Part shown: in pieces, positions 44,473 to 53,011 of the stretch
How the letters are laid out: each line of letters opens with the position of its first letter
Position numbering within the stretch: the first letter of the stretch is position 1
Assembly: GCA_964609695.1 (NCBI GenBank)
Contig: CAZSSP010000001.1
Coordinates: 186,001-250,000 of the forward strand
Source: JAGNHS01 sp964609695
Lineage (GTDB): Bacteria > Bdellovibrionota > UBA2428
Reading direction: 5' to 3'
Length of the DNA stretch: 64,000 nt
Position numbers and translations under genes: made by a program
Notes under the pieces: generated by a model
What the model was told of the DNA's origin: nothing
Databases searched by the model: none
What the model saw: the letters and a program-made list of their open reading frames with translations, nothing else

Positions 44473-46008
44473 ATGAAATCTACCCTTAATAAATTTCTCA
44501 TTTGGTCGTTAATCATAATGTTTGCTATTTTTATTTCTCAACTCAGAGTTGAATGGAAAGTAGAATGGCCCCAAACGGCTATGGCAGATTCTAAAACTGC
44601 CACTTGGACTGAAATTCCTGATTCGGAAAAAAAGAATTATTCCAAAGAAGCCGAGGCCCTTAATAAAGTCTTCACTGATTTAGCAGCCAAACTCTCTCCT
44701 GCGGTAGTCAATATTTTCACAAAAAGTAAAATTTCCATGGGACAAGCTGGCGGAAGCCCCGAAGATCTCTTTGGATTCTTTTTTGGCAACCCCGGAATGC
44801 GCCCCTATCTGCCCAGACCCCAAGAACGCGAAGCCCAAAGTTTAGGTTCGGGCTTTTTGATTAATAAAGAAGGAATCATTGTCACCAATTCACACGTCAT
44901 CCAAATTAACGGAAAAAATGCCGACCAAGTGCGTGTGAAATTTCTAAAAGATAAAGAAGGCGAAGAAGGCACTGAAGCAAAAATTATTGGAGTCGACCCT
45001 TCCAGCGATGTCGCCGTTTTAAAACTCAAAGACACTAAAAAAGTAAATGCTGTTATGCCGCTTGGAGAAAGTAATTCACTCAAAGTTGGAGAATGGGTTT
45101 TAGCTATTGGAAATCCTTTCGGTCACACCCATTCCGTTTCTCATGGAATTATTAGCGCTCTTGGAAGAAGTTCTGAAGGACTCAACATTCGATCGGATTT
45201 CATTCAAACCGACGCTAGTATCAATCCAGGAAATTCTGGTGGACCTCTCATTAACCTTGCGGGCGAAGTCATAGGAATTAATACAGCCATCGATGCTCGT
45301 GGCCCAGGCATAGGTTTTGCGATTCCAATCAATGTAGCAAAAAATGTGGTCAAACAAATAATCGAAAAGGGAGAAGTCACTCGTGGTTGGATTGGAGTTG
45401 TGATCTCAAATCTTAGTCCACAAATTGCTCGCTCTTTAAAAATTAAAGACACCAATGGAGCGCTCATTCAAGAAGTGGCTCCAGGCGGCCCCGCTGAAAA
45501 GGCCGGCTTAAAATCATATGATGTTATCATTGGCATCAACAATAAAGAAGTCAACGACTCTCGCGATTTAACTATGCAAATTGGAGATATGGCACCAGGC
45601 ACTAAAGCGGAATTTAAAATCATACGAGGTGGGAAAAACTTATCCATCAATTTAGAAGTTGGAAAAACTCCAAGCCAAGGCTTCATTGCAAAAAGTTTTG
45701 GTCGCCAACAAAAACCTGATTCTTCAGTATCTCGAAAAACTGGTCTAGTTTTAGCTGATCTCGATCTTCAGTCTCGAAAACAATTTAATATTCCCAAGCA
45801 GCTCAATGGTGCCCTGATCATAGACGTTGTAGATGGAAGCGTAGCTTCGCAAGCGGGCCTTGAACCTGGCTTAGTGATTACAGAGGTTAACCAACAGCAA
45901 GTGAAAAGTGCTGCGGATGCCGAACGCGCCATGCTTAAATCAAGCAATGGCGTTTTACTCAAAGTCCAAACGGCCAATCAAAGCGCTATAGTAAGTATAG
46001 AGTTTTAG
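44473..46008 (+). CDS. htrA: Periplasmic serine protease HtrA/DegP family
   Basis: A 511-aa trypsin-like envelope protease that degrades misfolded proteins. An N-terminal hydrophobic signal or anchor (residues 8-25) precedes a catalytic domain with His141 (TNSHVIQ), Asp179 (SSDVAVLKL) and Ser255 (GNSGGPL), then two PDZ domains (about 310-400 and 420-511, the second with GALIIDVVDGSVASQAGL). Composition and length are standard. AAAGGAGA precedes the ATG. It probably shares a transcript with the DUF1844 gene. Confidence 0.96.
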   Translation: MKSTLNKFLIWSLIIMFAIFISQLRVEWKVEWPQTAMADSKTATWTEIPDSEKKNYSKEAEALNKVFTDLAAKLSPAVVNIFTKSKISMGQAGGSPEDLFGFFFGNPGMRPYLPRPQEREAQSLGSGFLINKEGIIVTNSHVIQINGKNADQVRVKFLKDKEGEEGTEAKIIGVDPSSDVAVLKLKDTKKVNAVMPLGESNSLKVGEWVLAIGNPFGHTHSVSHGIISALGRSSEGLNIRSDFIQTDASINPGNSGGPLINLAGEVIGINTAIDARGPGIGFAIPINVAKNVVKQIIEKGEVTRGWIGVVISNLSPQIARSLKIKDTNGALIQEVAPGGPAEKAGLKSYDVIIGINNKEVNDSRDLTMQIGDMAPGTKAEFKIIRGGKNLSINLEVGKTPSQGFIAKSFGRQQKPDSSVSRKTGLVLADLDLQSRKQFNIPKQLNGALIIDVVDGSVASQAGLEPGLVITEVNQQQVKSAADAERAMLKSSNGVLLKVQTANQSAIVSIEF

Positions 46009-46020
46009 AGATAGTTAAAT

Positions 46021-47508
46021 TTAATCAGGATCCACAACAGGAATTGGGCGCCTATAAGTTCCACTCACGCATCGGATGCCACCCAATAGTGGCAATGTTG
46101 ATTGACTTGAGACCATAGAGTGCACTCTATATCCCAAATTTCTATATATATCCTGAGCTTGAATATCTAATCTAGGCACGCCCAGTCCTGGAATCAATAC
46201 ATACGAATCTGAGATTATAGAATTGGTCCAAGTAAAATGCCTAACTTTAGTATTTTCTTCTTTTAAATTTGTATGATGCATAGTTAATCCAGGAATTCTT
46301 TTAACTTCAATTCCTTGCTCAGTTAAATCACGAGCAATGTCGTCAAGCTGTTGTTGATGAGAAATAAGATCCTTAAGCGACACTCCTCTTAGCGTTTGTA
46401 TAAAATCTTTTTCGATACCAACAAGTTTATCAAAGAAACCTTTATCAAAAAGTCGTGCATCAGGAGTTAGAATTCCAACTTCATCAGGTAATATTCTTGC
46501 TAAAGTTCGCAATGCCATTTTAGGAGACTCTAATAAAACTACATCTTTACCAGTGTTCTTGTTTTTAACCACGGCCATCATCATATCAATATGAAAAATT
46601 GGTTGATTTAACTGGGCACGATCGCTTGATTTCATCGACGAAGGAGATGCAATTTCTATAATTGGTAATTTAAACTCCTCACTAAGCGCAGCAATGGCCT
46701 CTGGTCTAGAAATTTTCAGTCTTTCCATGTTTTGCATAATTGTATCAGTGCCCACAAAAACCTGATTGGATCCTACAATAATATTACCACCTTCAAATTG
46801 AAGAGGACTTTTTACATAACCATATTGCATTCGAGTGGCCCTCCAAAGGGCTTCTTGCGGACTCGTTCCAGTATGTTCGCCCTCCTTCCATATGTGCACA
46901 GGAATTAATGCTTCATACCCTTTTCCATGAGAAACTATGGGCTTCTCATGATCCTGAGTCCAAATTGGAGCCACCGACTTTTTATTTGGATCAGGAATAA
47001 GAGTGATTCTATTTTTTATGTCCTTAAATTGATTATCTAGTAATTCAGCAAAAACTTTCAGTTGTGATTCAGGCACATTTATCCAAAGTTTTAAATCAGG
47101 CTCGGCACGCAATACTTCTATATATTCAAGAAATACGGATAAAGCTGTATCATGGAAATGATTTAAATTAAGCCTAATAACATCTAATGCCAAACTGCCA
47201 TTCTCAGGAGCCAAATGCTCTAATCTGCTTGTTTTATACTTAAAGACTCCGGTTCGCTTATCATAAAACTTATGCAATTCTTCAGGAATACCAAGTTTAT
47301 TCAAATTTTCAGTCGTCAACGGCATTCCTCCCAAAACACGTTCAGCGACAGTCGTATGACTATGATTGGGAGTGTGTTTAGGCAGTAAGTATTTAGGATT
47401 CTCTCTTGTTTTTGTATTTAAAAAACTTAGTACTTTTGAACATACAAAAGCAGCCTTTAAATCAAGCGAATTTAGAACAAATAGGAATACTAAAAGATAC
47501 TTTATCAC
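46021..47508 (-). CDS. Secreted pentein-fold enzyme (agmatine/peptidyl-arginine deiminase-like)
   Basis: A 495-aa exported protein (signal peptide 1-20, LKA) whose motifs match the guanidine-modifying pentein superfamily in order: WTQDHEKPIV (Asp186), QFEGGNIIV (238-246), HIDMMMAVV (His307, Asp309), TWTNSIISDSYVLIPGLG (426-443), and the nucleophile region GGIRCVSG with Cys480. In agmatine and peptidyl-arginine deiminases these positions bind the guanidinium group and supply the Cys nucleophile. Substrate is unknown; secretion suggests arginine side chains of proteins or extracellular agmatine-like compounds. The annotation rests on motif recognition alone. Confidence 0.75.
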   Translation of the reverse strand: MIKYLLVFLFVLNSLDLKAAFVCSKVLSFLNTKTRENPKYLLPKHTPNHSHTTVAERVLGGMPLTTENLNKLGIPEELHKFYDKRTGVFKYKTSRLEHLAPENGSLALDVIRLNLNHFHDTALSVFLEYIEVLRAEPDLKLWINVPESQLKVFAELLDNQFKDIKNRITLIPDPNKKSVAPIWTQDHEKPIVSHGKGYEALIPVHIWKEGEHTGTSPQEALWRATRMQYGYVKSPLQFEGGNIIVGSNQVFVGTDTIMQNMERLKISRPEAIAALSEEFKLPIIEIASPSSMKSSDRAQLNQPIFHIDMMMAVVKNKNTGKDVVLLESPKMALRTLARILPDEVGILTPDARLFDKGFFDKLVGIEKDFIQTLRGVSLKDLISHQQQLDDIARDLTEQGIEVKRIPGLTMHHTNLKEENTKVRHFTWTNSIISDSYVLIPGLGVPRLDIQAQDIYRNLGYRVHSMVSSQSTLPLLGGIRCVSGTYRRPIPVVDPD

Positions 47509-47634
47509 CTAAGTTAATAATATCATTAAACTTGAGAGGAAACTGAAATATCGAATTTCATAAAAATCACTAAATGATTAAATTTTCAAAGTTTCGAGCT
47601 TAACAAGAAATTAATTTTGAAAAAAAGTGTTCTA

Positions 47635-48489
47635 CTAAGTTTTCTTTAAAAAATCTCGCTTGGAATATTCACCCGTAATTTTAGCTCGAATTTGATAAAG
47701 AATTTCGAAAGCAAATAAAAGTTCACCCAATGGTATAGGTGCAACCTGCACCCATCTTTGCAAACGAGCCAGAACGGCCGCCTGATCTGGATATTTTAAA
47801 AAAGAAGTGAGCTCTATAGTTTCCATGAGATAGTCAGCAAAGGCTAAAGCTTGCTCTTGTGTAGCCCAATCTTTGCGCCCAGCCTCTGAATATTCTTTGC
47901 TCTCAGGAAAGGGTCCACGATTTTTTTGCGAAATGTTGTTCTTGCTAAAAAATTCAGAATAGTTGTGCCAATGATAAAGCAAGCAACCCGTAGCCATGGC
48001 TGCATTCATAGCGGGATTTTCTTGTGTGGTGGGAATATAAACCAAATGCCGACAGAGCGCGATTTCATCTTCTCGAAGGCCATCGTCTTCAGGGCCAATC
48101 ACTAAGGCCCATCGAAGCTCATTGGACTTCTTTTGCTCCATCCATTGGCCGAGTGAATCTAAGGCATCTTGCATTTTTAAAGTGGTGCGCGAGTAGCCGT
48201 CTTCGTTACCGCGTGGTCGGCCAGAGGTTGATATTGCAATTTCGCAGTCATGCAGAGCTTCTGGCAAACTTTTAAAGATTTGCGCTTTATCTAGGATGCT
48301 TTTGCCTTTGCACGCCAAGATCCAATCCACATCTCCATAACGAGTTTCAAGTAAATCTGCATTGGCTGGGGGGCGATTCACAAGTCGGAGTTCAGTGATT
48401 CCAAAGTTAGACATCACACGCGAAATAGCACCTACGTTGCCTTGGGCTTGAGGCCTCACGAATATCACTATAGGCGCCGGAATAAACAT
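47635..48489 (-). CDS. TrmJ-like RNA 2'-O-methyltransferase (SpoU/TrmH superfamily)
   Basis: A 284-aa SPOUT methyltransferase. The N-terminal motif IVIFVRPQAQGNVGAISRVMSNFG is the family signature (motif 1, shown in part), motif 2 is ALVIGPEDDGLREDEI and motif 3 is IPTTQENPAMNAAMA, together forming the knotted SAM site. The arrangement and length fit TrmJ-type tRNA methyltransferases, although motif 3 is slightly atypical (AMNAA instead of SLNLA). The C-terminal 110 residues are helical. The REP pair at 48511-48651 lies directly upstream of its start. Confidence 0.85.
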   Translation of the reverse strand: MFIPAPIVIFVRPQAQGNVGAISRVMSNFGITELRLVNRPPANADLLETRYGDVDWILACKGKSILDKAQIFKSLPEALHDCEIAISTSGRPRGNEDGYSRTTLKMQDALDSLGQWMEQKKSNELRWALVIGPEDDGLREDEIALCRHLVYIPTTQENPAMNAAMATGCLLYHWHNYSEFFSKNNISQKNRGPFPESKEYSEAGRKDWATQEQALAFADYLMETIELTSFLKYPDQAAVLARLQRWVQVAPIPLGELLFAFEILYQIRAKITGEYSKRDFLKKT

Positions 48490-48510
48490 GAGAAGTTACT
48501 TAAACGCTCT

Positions 48511-48651
48511 GTTAGAAGGCGTCTAGCGACTTTTATTATGTTAGAAGGCGTCTAGCGACTTTTATCAATCGACCCCCACCCTAGAAACACGTTTAAATTG
48601 TATTGACGGTTAAAAGGTGGGCGTCATCTGGTAAAAGTCGCTAGACGCCTT
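48511..48651. repeat. Non-autonomous REP pair with a duplicated head
   Basis: Holds three copies of the RAYT-associated repeat: a partial head at 48516-48536, a 36-bp copy at 48545-48580 and an inverted 40-bp copy at 48612-48651. The two forward heads form a direct repeat of 26 identical bases, offset by 29. The arms at 48545 and 48612 can form a long hairpin around a 31-base AT-rich centre. No transposase is present, so it is a BIME- or MITE-like derivative. It fills the whole gap between the two flanking genes. Confidence 0.85.
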
Positions 48652-49413
48652 CTACCAGATCATGCGGAGGCCGCCGTTCCAGTTGTCGGCGGACCACTCT
48701 TGGGTTTGAAGACGGTAATGCGCGTCTATATACAAATTGTCTGAAAGCATTAGCGACATTCCGGCATGAACATGACCCTTTTGAAGTTTAGCGTTCGAAT
48801 AATTCGTATCGTAACCCACACCTAAGGACCAATTGGTCACATCGACCACAAAAGAAGCATCTGCAAGATAATCCTTCTGATCGTAAGGTTTATCCTTTTT
48901 AACATCGAGCTCTAAATACAAGTTGTCGCTAGTTCTAAGAGCCACACCAAAATCTAAGCGATTGGCACCATTAGAAATACTTCGCGCCACGACTCCTGCA
49001 CGAAAATTAGACAAATCAAACATTAAAGAAACATCGCCATCATCTGAATTTCCACCCGTGCTTCGATAAGTTCCACCGAGCATAATAAAATCACTTCTTA
49101 AGCCAATAGCCCCCTCATAGATGTCTTGTTTATTAGATTGAGTGCCCTCTTGTCGGTAAGCTGCCGAGAGTCCAAAAGTCTTCATCCCTAAAGTTAAAGA
49201 TCCATAAGGCAATTCTTCTTGAGCTCTATAGAGACCATAAAGACTCCCAGGAGGAGCCTCGCCTGCAACTGCAGGATTCACTACCGTTGCCATATGAGGA
49301 GCAGGATACATGACTCCCGAACCCACACCCCGTGCAGTTCCGTTTTTAGCTTGCACATATAAACTTGAGCAAAGAATTAGCAAAAAACCTAGTCGATAGT
49401 TCTTAAACACCAT
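48652..49413 (-). CDS. Exported beta-rich protein, probably outer membrane
   Basis: A 253-aa protein with a signal peptide (residues 1-22, VQA) and alternating hydrophobic strands (YGSLTLGMKTFGLSAAYRQ, NLYLELDVKK, NLYIDAHYRLQ), ending in the aromatic RMIW. This fits a small outer-membrane barrel. The TAG stop lies in the border of the REP repeat (TGGTAGAAGGCG), the same context as the stop of the BatB-like gene. No family recognised. Confidence 0.7.
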   Translation of the reverse strand: MVFKNYRLGFLLILCSSLYVQAKNGTARGVGSGVMYPAPHMATVVNPAVAGEAPPGSLYGLYRAQEELPYGSLTLGMKTFGLSAAYRQEGTQSNKQDIYEGAIGLRSDFIMLGGTYRSTGGNSDDGDVSLMFDLSNFRAGVVARSISNGANRLDFGVALRTSDNLYLELDVKKDKPYDQKDYLADASFVVDVTNWSLGVGYDTNYSNAKLQKGHVHAGMSLMLSDNLYIDAHYRLQTQEWSADNWNGGLRMIW

Positions 49414-49470
49414 AGTTTCATTTTACACTGTGTAGACTTTAAACTCAGTCGTCAAAAAACCATCGAGGGC

Positions 49471-50130
49471 CTAATGCTTTCTTCTAGTTGAAAGTATCAC
49501 GCCATCATTTGGATCGGCCTTAGGTGCAGCATTGGCTATGGCAAAAGCTTTTTGCTCGATAGCAACTTGCTGAGCCAATAACTCTACTCTCTCCGAAAAG
49601 GCCCTTTTAATATTATTGTTAAGCACATCTTTTCCATGTCTAATAAAAGCCAAAGCAGAGTATTTTCCATGCAACGATATAGACTCTTCACAACCAGCCT
49701 TAGTCACGGATCGACTTATATCTAGACTTAAAAAATCAAAACCAATGTCGCCCTTTCGAACGCGGCAATTGACGACGCTTTTATCGGCATTATCAGCTCT
49801 CGTGCAATCCAAGAAAATTTCTCGATTTTTAGGTTGAGTGATTAATTTTAAAAAACCACCCTTAGCTTGCATGCCTTGCTTTTGAACTTCTTTTATTCCA
49901 TTTTTGATTGGTGAAAATCCAGATAAAAAGTCTGGATTAAAATAATCCTTATCAATTCCACTAAAATTACACGCCGACTTAGATGGCAACAAGTGAGTGT
50001 CCAATAGGTTGAAACATTTATCGCCGCTGCACTTACAGTCCACAACACACGATTTTCCAGCCCAACTTTCCACACTTAAAACAACAACTATCAAACTTAG
50101 AAGTCTTTTTATAATCATTAAATTTTTCAT
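49471..50130 (-). CDS. Exported Cys-containing protein of unknown function
   Basis: A 219-aa protein. The start was set at the ATG at 50130 because GGGGAGAT lies just upstream and the signal peptide (MKNLMIIKRLLSLIVVVL, ending SWA) begins there; an open frame to 50220 adds 30 implausible residues. The mature N-terminus holds a Cys cluster (KSCVVDCKCSGDKC). No domain recognised. It lies in a run of small exported-protein genes on this strand. Confidence 0.68.
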   Translation of the reverse strand: MKNLMIIKRLLSLIVVVLSVESWAGKSCVVDCKCSGDKCFNLLDTHLLPSKSACNFSGIDKDYFNPDFLSGFSPIKNGIKEVQKQGMQAKGGFLKLITQPKNREIFLDCTRADNADKSVVNCRVRKGDIGFDFLSLDISRSVTKAGCEESISLHGKYSALAFIRHGKDVLNNNIKRAFSERVELLAQQVAIEQKAFAIANAAPKADPNDGVILSTRRKH

Positions 50131-50191
50131 AAAATCTCCCCAAATGTTTAAAGGCCCGAATGAGTTTTCACTCGGGCGATATTTTCTATAT

Positions 50192-50575
50192 TTAATCTCT
50201 AGGTGGTGGTGGAATGGCACAAATCAAACGGTCCGTACCAGGTTTATGATCTTTAACACATTTTCCTTTGACGAAGTTTCCTGTAAACACTTCAACTTTA
50301 CAGTCCTGATTAATAACCTTATCCAAGCAAGCATTAACCATGAGATTTAAAATATGGTCTGGGATTTCTGGCTCGCCATCTTGTCCGGGTCTTGGAGGGC
50401 GTTGTCCATTATCTTGACCGGGTCTTTCACGCACTCTTCTTTGAAACTCATGGACATCATCATCAAGTTGAGAATACTCATTAAAAGCCACTAAAGCCTC
50501 TCCATTGCTGGATGCAGCTATGGCTTGATTCATTCCTAGTAAAATTACAAAACTTCTTAATAGTAGGTTTTTCAT
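50192..50575 (-). CDS. Small exported protein with Pro/Gly/Arg-rich middle
   Basis: A 127-aa protein with a signal peptide (MKNLLLRSFVILLGMNQAIA) and a charged, proline-rich stretch containing two RPGQD units, then a Cys-containing C-terminal domain. ATG at 50575 is preferred over the in-frame GTG at 50581, because GGGGAG sits five bases upstream of the ATG and overlaps the GTG. No family recognised. Confidence 0.65.
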   Translation of the reverse strand: MKNLLLRSFVILLGMNQAIAASSNGEALVAFNEYSQLDDDVHEFQRRVRERPGQDNGQRPPRPGQDGEPEIPDHILNLMVNACLDKVINQDCKVEVFTGNFVKGKCVKDHKPGTDRLICAIPPPPRD

Positions 50576-50671
50576 AATCACTCCCCTTACTCATTTAGAA
50601 TACGGGTGACTTGTGGAGTGATTATGGAAATTTGGTTAAGACAATTTCATAGGGAAATCGGGCCATTAAGT

Positions 50672-51253
50672 TCAGTCAAATTCAAAGAGATAATCTTCGG
50701 CCCCCGCAACAATTCTTAAACTTTTCAGCTTTGGCTCGGGAAGGGCCTCTATATAACGAAACTCTATGAGATTTATAAGTCCTTCATTGTTTTCAAATTT
50801 TGATATCTTTTGCCCCTTAGTTTGGGTGGCGGGGTCAATCAGCACAGGTTTAAATGATGTTAATTGCTTTGAAGCATCTCGCCCCATAAGCAATTCAAGT
50901 AGTGGCCAAGCTTTGAGTGTTTTGGCAGGAGCCTTAATAAACTCATCTTTCCCTGAAGGATTCACCAAGGTCAACTGATGTTGCTGGCTATCGTATTTAT
51001 AAACCACAGAGGCTTTTGGACCATAACTTTTAAATTCAAAACCCTCTTTGCTTGTCTCCAAATTAAACATGGCCACATCTTTAGAATCTGTGATGAGTTG
51101 TCCTGTTTTTGTTTGTCCTAAAGGGGGGAGTATGCGTTGGGCTTGCAGAAAAAGTGATTCTCCCGCCATTGCTAAAAAATTTAGAAAAGCAAAACTCAAT
51201 AAGATGAGTCGTCGATATTTAAAAGGTCTTTTCAAGTTCACTTCAGAGACCAT
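50672..51253 (-). CDS. Exported protein of unknown function
   Basis: A 193-aa protein with a signal peptide (basic KRPFKYRR, hydrophobic LILLSFAFLNFLA, ending MAG). The mature part is beta-rich with a late FKPVLIDPATQTKG segment, faintly reminiscent of LolA-like folds but not enough to assign. ATG at 51253 gives a 16-nt overlap with the upstream gene; a start at 51280 is also open. Confidence 0.65.
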   Translation of the reverse strand: MVSEVNLKRPFKYRRLILLSFAFLNFLAMAGESLFLQAQRILPPLGQTKTGQLITDSKDVAMFNLETSKEGFEFKSYGPKASVVYKYDSQQHQLTLVNPSGKDEFIKAPAKTLKAWPLLELLMGRDASKQLTSFKPVLIDPATQTKGQKISKFENNEGLINLIEFRYIEALPEPKLKSLRIVAGAEDYLFEFD

Positions 51254-51726
51254 TCTACTCTTAATTTCGAAACTAACCATTGAATATTGGCATCTTTAGG
51301 ATCCATTCGCTCTAAATTTTTTAGATAAGATTCTCGACTCACTCGCCCAACACCTGCCTCATGGCGGGCTTGAATTAAAGCAGCATCTTCTATAACAACT
51401 TGAGCCACATTAGAGGGCATAAGGTCTGGACTCATTCCACTTCGATAGCTCAGTAGGCTTTGGTCTCGAATCACAATTCGGCATTTTTTAGGATCTGCGG
51501 AATTTTCAATAAGTATGTATTCTGATCTCAAAAGTCCATCATCATTAAAACTCACTTCATAGAGCCCATAAGGCCTTTTATTAGAATTGAATTTCTTTAA
51601 TTCTTGAACTTTTGTGACTGTTTTCAGAGTTTCATCAAAATCCTTTTTACAGGGCACAACGACTAAAGCCATTGCCGAATTCATGATGAGACTTAAAAAT
51701 GCGCTTATAAAAATTGTCTTTTTCAT
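51238..51726 (-). CDS. Exported protein of unknown function
   Basis: A 162-aa protein with a standard signal peptide (MKKTIFISAFLSLIMNSAMA). Two cysteines (VPCKKD, KKCRIV) may form a disulphide. No family recognised. It overlaps the next gene downstream, so the two are probably co-transcribed and may act together. Confidence 0.68.
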   Translation of the reverse strand: MKKTIFISAFLSLIMNSAMALVVVPCKKDFDETLKTVTKVQELKKFNSNKRPYGLYEVSFNDDGLLRSEYILIENSADPKKCRIVIRDQSLLSYRSGMSPDLMPSNVAQVVIEDAALIQARHEAGVGRVSRESYLKNLERMDPKDANIQWLVSKLRVEWSLK

Positions 51727-51753
51727 ATCAAACGTTCCTTTGTTAAATTTAAT

Positions 51754-52356
51754 TTAAGTTGGAGCTACTAAGCATTTTCCTCGACTAAACCAACTAGGAT
51801 AATTTTTTGTTCCTAACTGCCCACAAGTTCCGCCGATTCCTCCATTATGAACTACGCGACCATCTTGCCCAATCACACCCACATGCCGACCGCTCGAAGA
51901 GGCTTGTGCAGTATGAAATACTGCTCCCGGGCCACACGCTCCATCTCTCCAGCCTTGGGCTCTGAGTTTAGAGACCAATCCATTTACTGAAGCATCCCAA
52001 ACATTCACGCCCGCAGCACGAAGTATAGTGGAGGCTTGCACAGCACATTTGATGCCACCACTTAAACCGGCAGCACAGTTTTTAAAGCCAATCATTGCAG
52101 AAGCCATTTTTGCTATGTCTGCTGAGCGCCCCGAACCTTGAGGAGTGACTCCTGGAAACATTTGGCCATAAGCCCCCTCATAAGCTTCTCTATCGGCATC
52201 GGAAAAGTGAGTGGCCTCCTCTGGAGACACTTGTTCATTACCACTCGAATAATAACTTCCTATTTTACAAGCAGATAAAATTACGACGAAGAGTGGGATT
52301 ATAAGAAAATTTGAAATTCTAGATTTGAAACTATGTCGAATGATAGTTTTCCCCAT
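51754..52356 (-). CDS. Lipoprotein with NlpC/P60- or CHAP-like domain
   Basis: A 200-aa lipoprotein: basic N-terminus, hydrophobic FLIIPLFVVILSAC, lipobox LSAC with Cys30. The C-terminal 120 residues look like a papain-fold wall amidase: KCAVQASTILRAAGV supplies the candidate Cys, GACGPGAVFHT is the usual loop before the His strand, and RHVGVIGQDGRVVH supplies the candidate His. Probable peptidoglycan hydrolase anchored in a membrane; the assignment is by motif order and is moderate. Confidence 0.68.
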   Translation of the reverse strand: MGKTIIRHSFKSRISNFLIIPLFVVILSACKIGSYYSSGNEQVSPEEATHFSDADREAYEGAYGQMFPGVTPQGSGRSADIAKMASAMIGFKNCAAGLSGGIKCAVQASTILRAAGVNVWDASVNGLVSKLRAQGWRDGACGPGAVFHTAQASSSGRHVGVIGQDGRVVHNGGIGGTCGQLGTKNYPSWFSRGKCLVAPT

Positions 52357-52418
52357 AGTCTTATTCTAAGCCCTCACAGGCTAAAAACAAATTAAATCTC
52401 AGTTAAGATTTGATGAAT

Positions 52419-52457
52419 AAAAAAAGCCCGGAATCCCTAATAGGATCCCGGGCTTAA
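52419..52457 (-). terminator. Rho-independent terminator of the SWIB gene
   Basis: On the minus strand, AAGCCCGGGATCC pairs with GGATTCCGGGCTT around a short loop and is followed by TTTTTTATT. It lies about 30 bases after the stop of the SWIB-domain gene. A second small hairpin (GTTCC-TTATA-GGAAC) lies between stop and terminator. Confidence 0.92.
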
Positions 52458-52484
52458 AATTAGTTCCTTATAGGAACAAGCGTC

Positions 52485-52844
52485 TTACTTATTTGTAAGG
52501 TGTTTGCTGACTAATTTAGTCATATCAAACATAGACACTGAACCGCGTCCGCCGAATACAGCTTTTAGCTTGTCATCAGCGTTGATTTGACGGCGATTTT
52601 TAGAGTCTTGAAGGCCATTCTTCTTGATGTACGCCCAAAGTTTCTTAGTCACTTCAGTACGTGGAATGGGCTTACTGCCAACTACTGCAGCAAGAGTTTC
52701 GCTAACATTCAAAGGCGCCATGAACTTAGCGTTTGGCTTCCTTTTAGTTTTCTTAGCGACTTTCTTAGTGGCTTTTTTAGTAGCCTTTTTAGTTGCCTTC
52801 TTGGTTGCTTTTTTAGTTGCTTTCTTTGTAGCTTTTTTTGCCAT
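52485..52844 (-). CDS. SWIB/MDM2-domain protein with histone-H1-like Lys/Ala tail
   Basis: A 119-aa basic protein. Residues 1-38 are repeats of KKAT, like histone H1 and bacterial Hc1-type chromatin proteins. Residues 42-119 are a SWIB domain (FMAPLNVSETLAAVVGSK, EVTKKLWAYIKKNGLQDSKN, VFGGRGSVSMFDM). Expected to bind DNA through the tail and a partner through the SWIB fold. ATG at 52844 is chosen because GAGGAG lies about eight bases upstream; the longer open frame places that site inside the coding region. Single gene with its own terminator, so likely strongly expressed. Confidence 0.9.
   Translation of the reverse strand: MAKKATKKATKKATKKATKKATKKATKKVAKKTKRKPNAKFMAPLNVSETLAAVVGSKPIPRTEVTKKLWAYIKKNGLQDSKNRRQINADDKLKAVFGGRGSVSMFDMTKLVSKHLTNK
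52761..52841 (-). repeat. 12-bp codon repeat encoding (KKAT)n
   Basis: Near-tandem 12-base units (LysLysAlaThr codons) make up the tail of the SWIB protein. Synonymous positions differ between units, so the repeat is kept by selection on the protein rather than being a fresh duplication. Confidence 0.75.
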
Positions 52845-53011
52845 TGTTTTTTTCTCCTCTTCCAAAAACTTGGTAAATTCATTTTTACACGATTTTTCAC
52901 TCTGACAATAGTGTTTGTGAAAATTTTTTCACTCTGGGGTACTCTCACTTGACCCATCAACGAAAAAGCCGCTTAATCAGAGGAAGTGTTTTTTCATAGG
53001 AGAAAGCGATC

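Noticed and set aside
47509..47634. AT-rich gap between the pentein and methyltransferase genes
   Set aside because: No open frame, hairpin with U-run, or repeat was found; nothing reportable beyond low GC.
52624..52905. Plus-strand frames opposite the SWIB gene with hydrophobic repeats
   Set aside because: Antisense image of Lys/Ala codons, giving a false membrane-like repeat; SWIB homology and terminator fix the minus strand as coding.
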